A stretch of 38,204 nucleotides of DNA, taken from assembly GCF_003046185.1 (NCBI RefSeq), contig NZ_PZZL01000016.1, positions 1 through 38,204 of the forward strand, in the 5' to 3' direction. Origin of the DNA: Phreatobacter oligotrophus. Its GTDB lineage: Bacteria > Pseudomonadota > Alphaproteobacteria > Rhizobiales > Phreatobacteraceae. The position numbers were made by a program, and so were the translations under genes. Positions 25,413-34,483 of the stretch are shown one piece after another. The notes below the pieces were generated by a model that worked only from the letters and a program-made list of their open reading frames with translations, did no database searches and had not been told where the DNA came from. Position 1 is the first letter of the stretch, and each line of letters begins with the position of its first letter.

Positions 25413-26234
25413 TCAGTTCGACGAGCTCGCTGACGACCGAACGACATCGGCGTGGGACAGCCAGCGCAGGATATCTCCGCGATCCTGAGACCTGCTCCGA
25501 CGATAGTGCTTGTTGCGCTCCGCCTCAAAGCGACGGTCGTACCGCCGCGTCAGCACCGGGCGGTCGTCTGCTGGCTGCATCTGTCGCCCCTCGAAGCGAA
25601 GGAACCGTGCCTGCAACGCCATGCCAGGGTTGGCTGAGGTGCCATCCTGCTCAGCAAAGCGCGTCAGCGCAAGATCGCAGCCCTTGCGTGGAGGTGGCGC
25701 ACGAACGAGGTTCCGCACGCTCCATTCCGCCACGTCTTCATAGGTCGAGACCAGCAGCCAATCAGCCGTGAACACCCGGACCGTCCAGCGATTGATCCCA
25801 AGACCGTTGCTTTGGCTGTTCCAGGTCGCGAGCACGCGTTCCGCCGCGCCATCGCCATCGCCATCGAGATCGACCGTGGCGATGTCGAGCCCAAGATAGC
25901 CGTCGGCGGAGACCTCATCGGGCAAAGCCTGCCAAGGCTGGCCTCGATAGCTCAGCAGTATGACGGCGCCATCGGCCGTAAGCTTGTGACCCTCGGAGGG
26001 ATCGACAGGGCAACGCCAAAGGCGCAGCTGTGGATCAGGGGGGAGTTCAGCGCCCTGGATGCAGCCCGCTGTATTGGCCGGGGCTGGGCTTAGCCGCTCG
26101 CCAGATGCAACTCTCGCAGGGCGCCAGATTGCTTCCGGACGACAGGGCCGCAACCCCTCGGCCAACGCCGGGCCGACGGTGCAAATCGCAGCAATCACAG
26201 CAGCCAACACCGCAAATCGCTGGAAGCTCTTCAT
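25413..26234 (-). CDS. secreted hypothetical protein with Ca-binding-like loop
   Basis: A 273-residue exported protein. The signal peptide is MKSFQRFAVLAAVIAAICTV with cleavage near ALAEG; upstream in-frame Met codons would place it internally, so I start at 26234. The mature part has two or three cysteines early (LRPCRPEA, TAGCIQG, LWRCPVD) and a loop DLDGDGDGAAERVLATWN, resembling the Asp-rich calcium loops of FG-GAP or EF-hand-like repeats. The C-terminal 50 residues are basic. No named family is recognised. It lies just beyond the IS21 right end, on the opposite strand. Confidence 0.65.
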   Translation of the reverse strand: MKSFQRFAVLAAVIAAICTVGPALAEGLRPCRPEAIWRPARVASGERLSPAPANTAGCIQGAELPPDPQLRLWRCPVDPSEGHKLTADGAVILLSYRGQPWQALPDEVSADGYLGLDIATVDLDGDGDGAAERVLATWNSQSNGLGINRWTVRVFTADWLLVSTYEDVAEWSVRNLVRAPPPRKGCDLALTRFAEQDGTSANPGMALQARFLRFEGRQMQPADDRPVLTRRYDRRFEAERNKHYRRSRSQDRGDILRWLSHADVVRSSASSSN

Positions 26235-26452
26235 CGCCTCTCCTCGGTCCCGCGTCGCCATAAACGACCTCATTCGCCGAGCAATTGATGCAATCGGCCA
26301 TGCCGGCCTCATTTTCATACTGGCAAGCTGACCGTGACATAGCGCCCTGTCGAGCTTTATTCACGACAGCTTTCGACGCTAGCAACGGTGCCCGCTTCTG
26401 CGGCGCGAATATGATCTCGCGTTCGCTAATCAAGTATCACGTTGACGCTGAA

Positions 26453-27352
26453 CTACCGATTTGCGAGAGTTTTAATGAACGCCTGAAACTTCGCCGCGGC
26501 CTCGCCGCCGGCTTGGAGGGGCATGACGAGACGCAGTTCCGTCGTCAGGTCTTCCTCCGTCACGAAGGGGATATAGACGACGCCGGGATGCGCAATCATT
26601 CGCAGGGTCTGGGGAAGCAGAACCACCCCGAGGCCGAGGCCCACCATCGCTATGGCGGCGCTCAACCGCGCCGCCTCGGCGCCAAAACGGGGGGCGAACC
26701 CGGCCCGGTGACAGGCGGCGATCGTGGCCGCGAACAGACCGAACCCGTCTCGCCGGCCGTAGACGATGAAGGTCGCGTCGGCGAGCACTGAAATGCGGAT
26801 GGGTCCCGCGCCCAGGCGCCGCGCAACGGCCTCAGGCACCGCGGCAACGAGCGATTCGCTGGTCATGTCGCAGGTCGACAACCCATCGGCAGGCGGCGTC
26901 CACAGAAAGGCCGCGTCCAGCATCGCGCCCCGCAGCGCGTCCACCAGCGGAGCGCTCTGTCCCTCCTGCAGCGTCAGCGCAATGTCAGGATAAGACTCGC
27001 GGAACCGCCCAAGCCGATCCTGCACCGCCGGGTGGAGCGCGCTGGTCGCCGTAACGCCGATAATCAGCCGGCCCCGCTCGCCACGCGCCGTCTGCCGCGT
27101 CGTCTCGCCTAGCCGATCGGCATCCGCAAGCAGTCGCAGGGCCCCATCGCGGAAAACGCGCCCGGCCTCGGTCAGTTCGACTCCGCGGGGGCGGCGCGCC
27201 AGCAGTCGCGCCCCGACGCGAACCTCAAGCTTCTGCAGCGCGCGGCTCAGCGGCGGCTGCTCGATCCCGAGCCGCGTGGCTGCTCGCGAGACCTGCCCTT
27301 CCTCCGCAACGACGAGGAACTGCCTGAGAAGATGGTGGTCCAGCCAGTCCAT
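26453..27352 (-). CDS. LysR-type transcriptional regulator
   Basis: From MDWLDHHLLRQFL (299 residues; 12 further upstream residues are possible). The N-terminal winged helix-turn-helix includes EEGQVSRAATRLGIEQPPLS, RALQKLEVRVGARLLARRPR and GVELTEAG, the LysR consensus. The C-terminal effector domain of type-2 periplasmic-binding fold runs from about residue 80 (RGRLIIGVTATSALHPAVQ) to the end. It is transcribed divergently from the TctC-type gene, 116 bases apart, which suggests it controls that gene in response to a small organic acid. The AT-rich CGGTATCGATATCGCC near 27360 could be part of an operator. Confidence 0.93.
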   Translation of the reverse strand: MDWLDHHLLRQFLVVAEEGQVSRAATRLGIEQPPLSRALQKLEVRVGARLLARRPRGVELTEAGRVFRDGALRLLADADRLGETTRQTARGERGRLIIGVTATSALHPAVQDRLGRFRESYPDIALTLQEGQSAPLVDALRGAMLDAAFLWTPPADGLSTCDMTSESLVAAVPEAVARRLGAGPIRISVLADATFIVYGRRDGFGLFAATIAACHRAGFAPRFGAEAARLSAAIAMVGLGLGVVLLPQTLRMIAHPGVVYIPFVTEEDLTTELRLVMPLQAGGEAAAKFQAFIKTLANR

Positions 27353-27468
27353 ACCTGATCCGGTATCGATATCGCCGAAATCCATCATGGACCGCCGGAT
27401 CGCAAAACCACAACATCCGCATGTGAACAGATAGAGCCGCGCGACGCGGCCATGCGGAGGATCATCTC

Positions 27469-28449
27469 ATGAAGCCCGCAGTCCTGATCGCTTGTCTCTT
27501 AAGCGGCCTCGCCAGCACTGCCCTCGCCGATGCCGCGTCCCAATTTCCACAGCGCGCTATCACACTCGTGGTGCCCTATGCGGCCGGGGGGACCAACGAC
27601 ACGCTTTCCCGGATCATCGGCGAGTATCTCGCGAAAACGCTCGGCCGACCGGTGCTAATCGAGAACGATGCTGGCGCAGCAGGTACCCTCGCGGCTCGGC
27701 GCGTGGCGCGCGCAGTACCGGACGGGCACACCCTGATCATGGGCAACATGGGCACGCACGCTGTCGCCGTTTCACAGTATCGAAGCCTCGGCTATCAGCC
27801 GTTGACGGACTTCACCCCCATAGGCCTCGTCGCCTCCGTGCCGGCTGTGGTCGTCGCCCGCCGCGATTTCCCCGGGACGACACTGGCTGACCTGAAAGCC
27901 GTTTTGCGCGCCAAACCCGAGGGCTTGTCGGAAGCTCATATCGGCGTCGGCTCTCCAACCCATACGTTCTGCACGCTGTTGCACGGCCTCATGGGCACGC
28001 GCGCGGTGCGCGTCGCCTATCGCGGTGGATCGCAGGCCATGAGCGACCTTGTCGGCGGCCATGCGGATTTCAGCTGCATCTCGCTAAGCGGTGCAGTTTC
28101 TCAGATTAACTCCGGCAGCCTGAAGGCTCTTGCGGTTGCCGCGCGCGAGCGCGTCGGGATCATCCCCGCCGTGCCGACTGCCGCCGAAAGTGGTCTGCCT
28201 GGGTTCGAAGTCTCAACCTGGAACGGGCTGTTTGCGCCACGAGGACTGCCGCCGGCGATCCGCGACAAGCTCTCGGTTGCTATCGACCAAGCGTTGGGGG
28301 ACCCGGGCGTTCAGGCTCGCTTGGTCGAGCTTGGGTTCGTCCTGCCTACGCCGGCCGAACGTGGTGGGGAGGTCCTCGGGGAGCTGGTTGCGCGGGAGAT
28401 CCCACGTTGGTCCGCAGTCCTGAAAGCTGCAGGAATAGCGCCCGAGTAG
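27469..28449 (+). CDS. Bug/TctC-family solute-binding protein
   Basis: A 326-residue periplasmic binding protein of the tripartite tricarboxylate transporter (Bug) family. The signal peptide is MKPAVLIACLLSGLASTALA. The mature protein begins QFPQRAITLVVPYAAGGTND, the family opening with the ligand-binding PYAAGGxxD loop. IENDAGAAGTLAARRVAR and the later VPTAAESGLPGFEVSTWNGLFAPRGLP are further signatures. GCGGAGGAT is the ribosome site. No TctA/TctB membrane genes are nearby, as is common for this expanded family; it may serve a distant transporter or act as a sensor partner. The substrate is probably a carboxylate; this is inference. Confidence 0.93.
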   Translation: MKPAVLIACLLSGLASTALADAASQFPQRAITLVVPYAAGGTNDTLSRIIGEYLAKTLGRPVLIENDAGAAGTLAARRVARAVPDGHTLIMGNMGTHAVAVSQYRSLGYQPLTDFTPIGLVASVPAVVVARRDFPGTTLADLKAVLRAKPEGLSEAHIGVGSPTHTFCTLLHGLMGTRAVRVAYRGGSQAMSDLVGGHADFSCISLSGAVSQINSGSLKALAVAARERVGIIPAVPTAAESGLPGFEVSTWNGLFAPRGLPPAIRDKLSVAIDQALGDPGVQARLVELGFVLPTPAERGGEVLGELVAREIPRWSAVLKAAGIAPE

Positions 28450-28511
28450 AGTGACACGTGACGAAATAGCAGCCCCCCGAAATTGCCTCGACCTTTCTAC
28501 CCACGATGCCG

Positions 28512-29873
28512 CTATTTCACGATGGTCTTGGCCAAGAGGAGTTGCACTTTCAGCCCGCCGAAGCGGGAGCGGGCGAAGGTGACGTCCCCGCCATAGACCT
28601 CGACGAGGTCGCGCACGATGGCGAGGCCGAGGCCATGGCCGTCGATCCGCTCGTCGAGCCTGCGGCCGCGCTCGATGGTGAAGGTGTCGATGTCGGGAAG
28701 GCCCGGTCCGTCATCCTCGATGCTGACGATAGTCGCGGATCCGTTGACGGCGCGGCCCTCGACCAGCACCTGGCCCTGCGTCCATTTGCGGGCATTGTCC
28801 ATGACGTTGCCGAGCACCTCCATCAGGTCGGTCTCGTCCATGGCCGCCTGAAGGTCGTCCGGCATCTCGACCGTGTAGACGATCGTCTGCCCCTCCGAGA
28901 GGACGGCGAGAGCATTGACCAGCGACTCCACGATGGGCCGCACCGCCGTCGCCTTCGTCCGGCGGAAGGCGCGGATATTGGCGCGGGCGCGCATCAGCTC
29001 CCGCGAGACATGCTGGCTCATCCGGACGACCTCGATATCGATCTCGTCGGCGATGGCCGTCTGGCCCTCGCCGCGCAGCCGGCGCGCCAGCGTGCTGAGC
29101 ACGGCGAGTGGCGTCTTGAGGCCATGGGCGAGGTCGCCAGCCCGGGCGCGGGCGGCGACGAGGTCGGCGTCGCGGGTGGAGAGGAGCGTGTTGAGGTCGT
29201 CGACCAGCGGCTGCACCTCCTCGGGAAAGTCGCCGTCGATGCGGTCGCGCTCGCCGCGATGGACGCGGTTCAATGCCTCTCGGAGCGCCGAAAGAGGCGC
29301 CAGCGTCACGCCATTGGCGAGCCAGAGCGTCGCCAGGAGGGCAAGGCCGAGCACGGCCAGCGCCGCCGCCGCGGAGATCGTGAATTGCCGTCGCGCTTCG
29401 TCGAGTTCGCTGTGGTCGAGGCCGACGGCAACGCGCACCGGCTCGCCGCCGGCGACAGAGACGGTGGCAAGGCGCTCGAAGACCATGATGCCGCGGCCCT
29501 GCGGCCCCTGGCGATCATAGACGACTGTCTCTTCCGGGGCGGGCAAGCGACTGTGGAACGCAAACCGGAACGAGCCGAGAGAGGTCGACGCGATATTCAC
29601 GTTCGTTCCGCGGCCCACTTCCCAGTAGAAGCCGCTCCTAGGCATTGTGAACCTGCGGTCCGACAGCTCGATGTTGACGGTCAGGCTGCCATCCGAAGCG
29701 GCCGTGACGCTGCGAGCGAGGGCTGCCAGGTCATCTCCAATCTCCGCAGCGGCACGCGCCCGCAGTGTGGTCTCAAATATTAAACTTACAGCCGTTCCCG
29801 CAATCGCAAGCGCAACCGCAATTGCGAAAACGGCTGACCAGGCAAAACGGGCGCGGATCGAGCGAATGACCAT
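28512..29873 (-). CDS. sensor histidine kinase linked to RND pump
   Basis: A 453-residue membrane kinase of the PhoQ-like type. Helix 1 (about 10-33), a periplasmic domain (about 35-165), helix 2 (about 166-187) and a HAMP-like linker are followed by the H-box DLAHGLKTPLAVL with phospho-acceptor His250. The ATPase part has the N-box LGNVMDNARKW (Asn356, Asn360), the G1 box DDGPGLP (387-393) and the G2 box GHGLGLAIV (412-420). All catalytic boxes are intact. It is third in an operon after the adaptor and pump, 15 bases from the pump stop codon. No response-regulator gene occurs beside it, which is unusual for this class. Confidence 0.93.
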   Translation of the reverse strand: MVIRSIRARFAWSAVFAIAVALAIAGTAVSLIFETTLRARAAAEIGDDLAALARSVTAASDGSLTVNIELSDRRFTMPRSGFYWEVGRGTNVNIASTSLGSFRFAFHSRLPAPEETVVYDRQGPQGRGIMVFERLATVSVAGGEPVRVAVGLDHSELDEARRQFTISAAAALAVLGLALLATLWLANGVTLAPLSALREALNRVHRGERDRIDGDFPEEVQPLVDDLNTLLSTRDADLVAARARAGDLAHGLKTPLAVLSTLARRLRGEGQTAIADEIDIEVVRMSQHVSRELMRARANIRAFRRTKATAVRPIVESLVNALAVLSEGQTIVYTVEMPDDLQAAMDETDLMEVLGNVMDNARKWTQGQVLVEGRAVNGSATIVSIEDDGPGLPDIDTFTIERGRRLDERIDGHGLGLAIVRDLVEVYGGDVTFARSRFGGLKVQLLLAKTIVK

Positions 29874-29888
29874 CTCCGACCGCTTCTG

Positions 29889-32800
29889 CTATTCAGCGGG
29901 TTGAGCGGTGGGATGAGCGGCTGGGAGCGGAACCGGCGTGCGGCGCGAGAAGACGGCGATGAGGGCCGGGAGGATGAGCAGGATCAGCACCGGCGCGAGG
30001 ATAATTCCGCCGACCACGACAAAGGCGAGCGGCCTTTGGACCTGGCTGCCGATGCCCGTCGACATGGCGGCGGGCAGGAGGCCGACGCAGGCGGCGACGC
30101 ATGTCATCAGGACGGGGCGCAGGCGCACCCGGCAGGCCTCGATCACCGCGTCGTGGATACCGCGGCCCTGGTCGACCACGGCGTTGAAGTAGACGATCAC
30201 CAGGATGCCCTCCATCACCGCGATGCCGAACAGGGCGATGAAGCCGATGGCCGCCGAGACGCCGAAGGGCGTGCCGGTGACGGCGAGCGCCAGGATGCCG
30301 CCGACCAGCGCCAGCGGGATGACGCTGAGCGCCAGCAGCGTGTCGGTGAGCGAGCCGAAATGGGCGTAGAGCAACAGGGCGATGAGCAGGATGGTGATGG
30401 GCACGATGACCTGGAGACGCGCGATCGCGTCCTGCAGGTTGCCGAACTCGCCGACCCATTCGAGGCGGGAGCCGAAGGGCAGGTTCACCTGGCTCGCGAC
30501 CCGCTGCTGCGCCTCCAGCACGGTGCTGCCGAGGTCGCGGCCGCGCACCGAGAACTTGATGGGGATGTAGCGCTGCTGGCCCTCGCGGTAGATCGTCGAG
30601 GGGCCGGAGACGAGACGGACGGTGGCGACCTCGCGCAGCGGGATCTGCATCGTGCCACCATTGCCGTCGCTGGCGCCGATGCGCAGCTCGCCGATGGCTT
30701 CCGGACTGGCGCGGTAGCGCTCGGCGAGGCGCACGATGATGGGGAAGCGGCGGTCCGAGCCGCGCTCGAACAGGTCTCCGGGCGTGTCGCCGGCGATCGC
30801 CGTCTTGATGGCGGTGTTGATGTCGCCGGGCTGCAGGCCGAAGCGGCCGGCCTTCTCGCGGTCGACCTCGATCTCCACGGTGGGCTGTCCGAGGATGTTG
30901 AAGATGGCGAGGTCCTGCACGCCCGGCACGTCGCGGATGGCGTCGCGGATCTCCCGCGCGGTGCGGCTGATCTGCTGCAGGTCGTTGCCGAAGAGCTTGA
31001 TGGAGTTCTCGCCCTTCACGCCCGAGGCGGCCTCGGCGACATTGTCCTCGAGGTACTGGGAGAAGTTGAAGGAGACGCCGGGCAGCGCCTCGGTAAGTTT
31101 GGCATTGATCTCCTGGATCAGCTTCGGCTTGGTCATGCCCGGCCGCCACTGCTCGAAGGGCTTCAGCGGCACGAAGACCTCGGCATTGTTGAAGCCGGCG
31201 ACGTCGGTGCCGTCGTCGGGGCGACCCTGATGGGAAATCGCCGTCTGCACCTCCGGGAACTCGGCGATGATGCGCCGCATCCGGTTCACATAGGCATTGC
31301 CCTCCTGCAGGGAGATGGTGGGCTGGAAGGTGGCGCGCACCCACATGTTGCCCTCCTCCAGCTTCGGCAGGAATTCGAGGCCGAGCATCCGACCGCCGAT
31401 GCCGGCGGCGACCAGGAGCAGAAGCGCGCCGACGATCACCAGCAGCCGGGCGCGGATGATGGTTTCGAGCATGGGCTCATAAACGCGGCGGATCGCCCGC
31501 ACCACGAAGGTCTCGGTTTCCGACAGGTGGCCCTTGAGGAGGACAGCGGAGAGCGCTGGCGTCACGGTGAAGGTGGCGAAGAGGCCGCCGGCGAGGGCAT
31601 AGGCATAGGTCTTCGCCATAGGCGAGAAGATGTGGCCCTCGACGCCCGACAGCATGAAGAGCGGCAGGAAGCCGACGATGATGATGGCGGAGGAGAAGAA
31701 GATCGGGCCGACCACCTCCGCCGCAGCGCTGAGGATTGTATCGAGCCGGCCCTGTTCCTCGTCGTCCCCCGCCGGCGCCTCGTGCCGCTCGGCGAGATGG
31801 CGGAAGATGTTCTCGACCATGATGACGGTGGCATCGACGATGAGGCCGAAATCGAGCGCGCCCACCGACAGGAGGTTGGCCGACTCCCCCCGAAGGACCA
31901 TGATGATGACGGCAGTGAACAGCGCGAAGGGAATGGTCGCCGAAACGATGATGGCGCTGCGCAGGTTGCCGAGGAAGATCCACTGCACCAGGAAGACGAA
32001 GAGCACGCCGAAGACGAGCGAGTGCATCACCGTGTGGGTGGTGATGGCGATGAGATCCTTGCGGTCGTAGAGGCGCTCGATGCGTACGCCGGGCGGCAGC
32101 ACGCCGCCGGCATTGATGCGCTGGACTTCCGCCTCGACGCGCTCCAGCGTCGGCATGCTCTTCTCGCCGCGACGCATCAGCACGATGCCCTGAACGATAT
32201 CGTCAGTCTCGTTCATTCCCACAATGCCGAGCCGCGGCAGGTGGCCGACGGTGACGGTGGCGACGTCGCGGATGCGCACCGGGGTGCCATTCGACTGGGT
32301 CAGCAGCGTCGCCTCGATGTCGTCCGTCGACCGGATGAGGCCGACGCCGCGCACGACGCCCGCCTGCGGGCCGATCTCGATGGTGTTGCCGCCGACATTG
32401 ATGTTGGCGTTCTGCAAGGCCTGCATGATCTGCGGCAGGGTGAGGCCCGCCGCCATCATCTTCTGGAAATCGACGGTGACCTCGTAGGTCTTGGAGGTGC
32501 CGCCCCAGCCGGTCACGTCGATGACGCCTGCCACCGCCTTGAAGCGGCGCGACAGGATCCAGTCCTGGATGGTGCGAAGGTCCGTGAGCGAATAGCCGGG
32601 CGGTCCGACGACGCGGTAGCGGAAGATTTCGCCGATGGGGCTCAGCGGCGAGATCTGTGGCTGGACGTTGCCGGGCAAATTTGGCAGCTGCGCCAGCCGG
32701 TTCAGCACCTGCTGCAATGCTTGTTCATATGTGTAATCGTAGGTGAACTGCAGCTTGACGTCGGAAAGACCAAAAATCGAGATGGTCCGCAGCACCTTCA

Positions 32801-33032
32801 TGTTGGGCACGCCGGCCATCTGGTTCTCGATGGGCATGGTGATGTAACGCTCAATCTCCTCGGCCGAGAGGCCGGGCGACTGGGTGATGATGTCGACCAG
32901 GGGCGGAACGGGATCGGGATAGGCCTCGATGTTGAGCTTCTGAAAGGCAATAAATCCCCCCACGAGGACGAGGACAAACGCCAGAACGACCAGGACGCGA
33001 CGAACCAAAGAAAACGAAACGACAGCGTTCAT
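29889..33032 (-). CDS. heavy-metal-type RND efflux pump (CzcA/CusA family)
   Basis: A 1047-residue inner-membrane proton antiporter. After helix 1 the periplasmic part starts with NIEAYPDPVPPLVDIITQSPGLSAEEIERYI, typical of the HME subfamily. The proton-relay helix 4 reads GALDFGLIVDATVIMVEN, with the two Asp and one Glu that are conserved in CzcA. Helices 2-6 and 8-12 and the duplicated periplasmic domains are complete, and the C-terminal half has GEFGNLQDAIARLQVIVPIT and SAAIGFIALFGIAVMEGILV. The 11-base spacing to the adaptor gene indicates an operon. The substrate is probably a transition metal, inferred from family; Met clusters of CusA are not evident. Some HME-like pumps export organic compounds. 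Confidence 0.94.
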   Translation of the reverse strand: MNAVVSFSLVRRVLVVLAFVLVLVGGFIAFQKLNIEAYPDPVPPLVDIITQSPGLSAEEIERYITMPIENQMAGVPNMKVLRTISIFGLSDVKLQFTYDYTYEQALQQVLNRLAQLPNLPGNVQPQISPLSPIGEIFRYRVVGPPGYSLTDLRTIQDWILSRRFKAVAGVIDVTGWGGTSKTYEVTVDFQKMMAAGLTLPQIMQALQNANINVGGNTIEIGPQAGVVRGVGLIRSTDDIEATLLTQSNGTPVRIRDVATVTVGHLPRLGIVGMNETDDIVQGIVLMRRGEKSMPTLERVEAEVQRINAGGVLPPGVRIERLYDRKDLIAITTHTVMHSLVFGVLFVFLVQWIFLGNLRSAIIVSATIPFALFTAVIIMVLRGESANLLSVGALDFGLIVDATVIMVENIFRHLAERHEAPAGDDEEQGRLDTILSAAAEVVGPIFFSSAIIIVGFLPLFMLSGVEGHIFSPMAKTYAYALAGGLFATFTVTPALSAVLLKGHLSETETFVVRAIRRVYEPMLETIIRARLLVIVGALLLLVAAGIGGRMLGLEFLPKLEEGNMWVRATFQPTISLQEGNAYVNRMRRIIAEFPEVQTAISHQGRPDDGTDVAGFNNAEVFVPLKPFEQWRPGMTKPKLIQEINAKLTEALPGVSFNFSQYLEDNVAEAASGVKGENSIKLFGNDLQQISRTAREIRDAIRDVPGVQDLAIFNILGQPTVEIEVDREKAGRFGLQPGDINTAIKTAIAGDTPGDLFERGSDRRFPIIVRLAERYRASPEAIGELRIGASDGNGGTMQIPLREVATVRLVSGPSTIYREGQQRYIPIKFSVRGRDLGSTVLEAQQRVASQVNLPFGSRLEWVGEFGNLQDAIARLQVIVPITILLIALLLYAHFGSLTDTLLALSVIPLALVGGILALAVTGTPFGVSAAIGFIALFGIAVMEGILVIVYFNAVVDQGRGIHDAVIEACRVRLRPVLMTCVAACVGLLPAAMSTGIGSQVQRPLAFVVVGGIILAPVLILLILPALIAVFSRRTPVPLPAAHPTAQPAE

Positions 33033-33043
33033 CGCTAAGCTCC

Positions 33044-34321
33044 TCAGCGACCGTCTGCGACCATCTGGTCGAGGAAAAGGCTGCCCTGCACGACGACCCG
33101 CTCACCGGCGGCGAGGCCGTCGGTCACCTGTACAAAGCCGTCCTGCACGAGACCGGTCCTGATCGCGCGGATGGCGGCACGCCCTGAGTCACCCAGCACC
33201 CAGACATGGGCGTCGGCGCCTTGCCGAATCACGGCGCGGCGGGGCACCGCCGGCCAGTCGCTGCCCTTTTCGGTGAAGACCGTCACAGAAGCGAACATCT
33301 CGCGCTTCAAGAGGCCGCGCGGATTGGGGATGCTGGCGCGCACCATCATGCGTCGCATGGTCGGGTCGATGATGCTGGAGACGTGGTTCACCGTGCCGGT
33401 GAAGGTCTGGCCCGGCATGGAGAGGACCTGAAAGGCCACTTCGTCGCCGACATCGATGGCGGCCGTGTCGCCCTCGCGGACATAGGCGACGAGCCAGACA
33501 TGGGCGGTGTCGTCGACGAGGAAGAGCGGGTCGCCGCCGCCGCCCTGCACGAACTGGCCGGGGCCGATCTTGCGCTGGGCGATGAGGCCGGCGGTCGGCG
33601 CGAGGATCGGCGTCTCGGAGCTGATCGTGCCGCGCTCGCGCAGCTGGGCGAGGTCGCCATCGGTCTTGCCGAGGATGCGCAGGCGGTTCTCGACCGCGAG
33701 CTGGGCGGCGATCGCCGAGCGCTCGTCGGCCTGCGCCCCCTTCAGGTCCGCCTGGGCCTGTTCGAGGTCGCGCAGGGGCGCGGCGCGACCCTGGTAGAGG
33801 TCGCGCTGGCGGCGTTCGTTGATCTCGGCGAGCCGCAGGGCGGTGCGCGCCTTTTCGAGGTTGGAGACCGCGGCGACGAAGTCGTTCTGCGCCGCGACCA
33901 TGTCGGTCGCCTCTATGGTGAAGAGCACCTGGCCCTGGCGGACAATGTCGCCGGGCGCTGCAAGGATCCGCACGACCTTGCCGGCATAGGGCGAGAAGAC
34001 CGGACTGGCGCGGTCCTCGTCGGTGGCGATCTTGCCCTCGGTGACGATGCGCGGCCGGAAGGAGCGCGTCGCGATGGTCTCGACGGTGAGGCTGCGCAGC
34101 TCCTGCGCAGACAAAGTTACATCAGCTGGGCGCGACACGGCCGCTGTTTCCTGGCGCGTGACCGAATTGCCGCTCGCCTCAGATCCCTTTGGCAAAAGGG
34201 TTGTTATCAGGTCGATGGCATATGGATATCCAAACCAGCCACCAGCAGCGACTGCGCAGAGGAATAAAACACCGAAAACCAATGTGAACCGGGAGCGGGA
34301 GGGTTTCGGATCAGATGACAT
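33044..34321 (-). CDS. RND periplasmic adaptor (HlyD/CusB family)
   Basis: A 425-residue membrane-fusion protein, started at MSSDPKPSRSRF; the longer upstream frame would cover the operator at 34388-34426. A single N-terminal helix (FTLVFGVLFLCAVAAGGWFGY) anchors it. The barrel-sandwich lipoyl half motif is SPYAGKVVRILAAPGDIVRQGQVLF, followed by an alpha-hairpin (EKARTALRLAEINERRQRDL, QAQADLKGAQADERSAIAAQ) and the return half ILAPTAGLIAQRKIGPGQFV. The beta-barrel and membrane-proximal domains end at MVADGR. It links the pump to the TolC-like channel encoded divergently. It is the first gene of the operon. Confidence 0.93.
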   Translation of the reverse strand: MSSDPKPSRSRFTLVFGVLFLCAVAAGGWFGYPYAIDLITTLLPKGSEASGNSVTRQETAAVSRPADVTLSAQELRSLTVETIATRSFRPRIVTEGKIATDEDRASPVFSPYAGKVVRILAAPGDIVRQGQVLFTIEATDMVAAQNDFVAAVSNLEKARTALRLAEINERRQRDLYQGRAAPLRDLEQAQADLKGAQADERSAIAAQLAVENRLRILGKTDGDLAQLRERGTISSETPILAPTAGLIAQRKIGPGQFVQGGGGDPLFLVDDTAHVWLVAYVREGDTAAIDVGDEVAFQVLSMPGQTFTGTVNHVSSIIDPTMRRMMVRASIPNPRGLLKREMFASVTVFTEKGSDWPAVPRRAVIRQGADAHVWVLGDSGRAAIRAIRTGLVQDGFVQVTDGLAAGERVVVQGSLFLDQMVADGR

Positions 34322-34372
34322 TGAACAGCCGAATGGGACAGTAGCGCAGGAAGCGGGACGTTGGGGCAAGTC

Positions 34373-34443
34373 CATATATCCCAAGAGCTGACAGCGGCCT
34401 GACAAACGGAGTCAGCGAACTGTCAGGTTCGCGCGGCTATAGC
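34373..34443. promoter_or_regulatory. divergent RND/tolC promoter with dyad of 11-bp-spaced half-sites
   Basis: Four 6-bp elements, each separated by exactly 5 bases: CTGACA (34388-34393), CTGACA (34399-34404), AGTCAG (34410-34415) and TGTCAG (34421-34426). The last two are the first two in reverse complement, with one mismatch, so the set has dyad symmetry about 34407. Direct repeats at 11-bp period are the usual site of OmpR/PhoB-family response regulators. A -10-like TATATG lies on the minus strand (complement of 34373-34378), 9 bases beyond the outer element, and TATAGC (34438-34443) on the plus strand, 11 bases beyond. Neither has a good -35. This is what an activator overlapping both -35 positions would need. 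Confidence 0.7.
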
Positions 34444-34483
34444 GCCATGCACTCTGCTATTCCGTTCGAATGGGTCTCCACTG

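Noticed and set aside
28450-28520. Inverted GAAATAGC/GCTATTTC between the TctC-type gene and the kinase
   Set aside because: Only 8 bp with a loop of about 40 bases and no U-tract; too weak for a terminator.
28506-29783. 425-codon frame antisense to the histidine kinase
   Set aside because: Shadow; all kinase boxes are intact on the minus strand.
29901-33038. 1045-codon open frame antisense to the RND pump
   Set aside because: Shadow of a high-GC gene. Its translation is dominated by Asp/Glu/Gly/Arg/His with no membrane or domain features, while the minus strand encodes a full RND pump.
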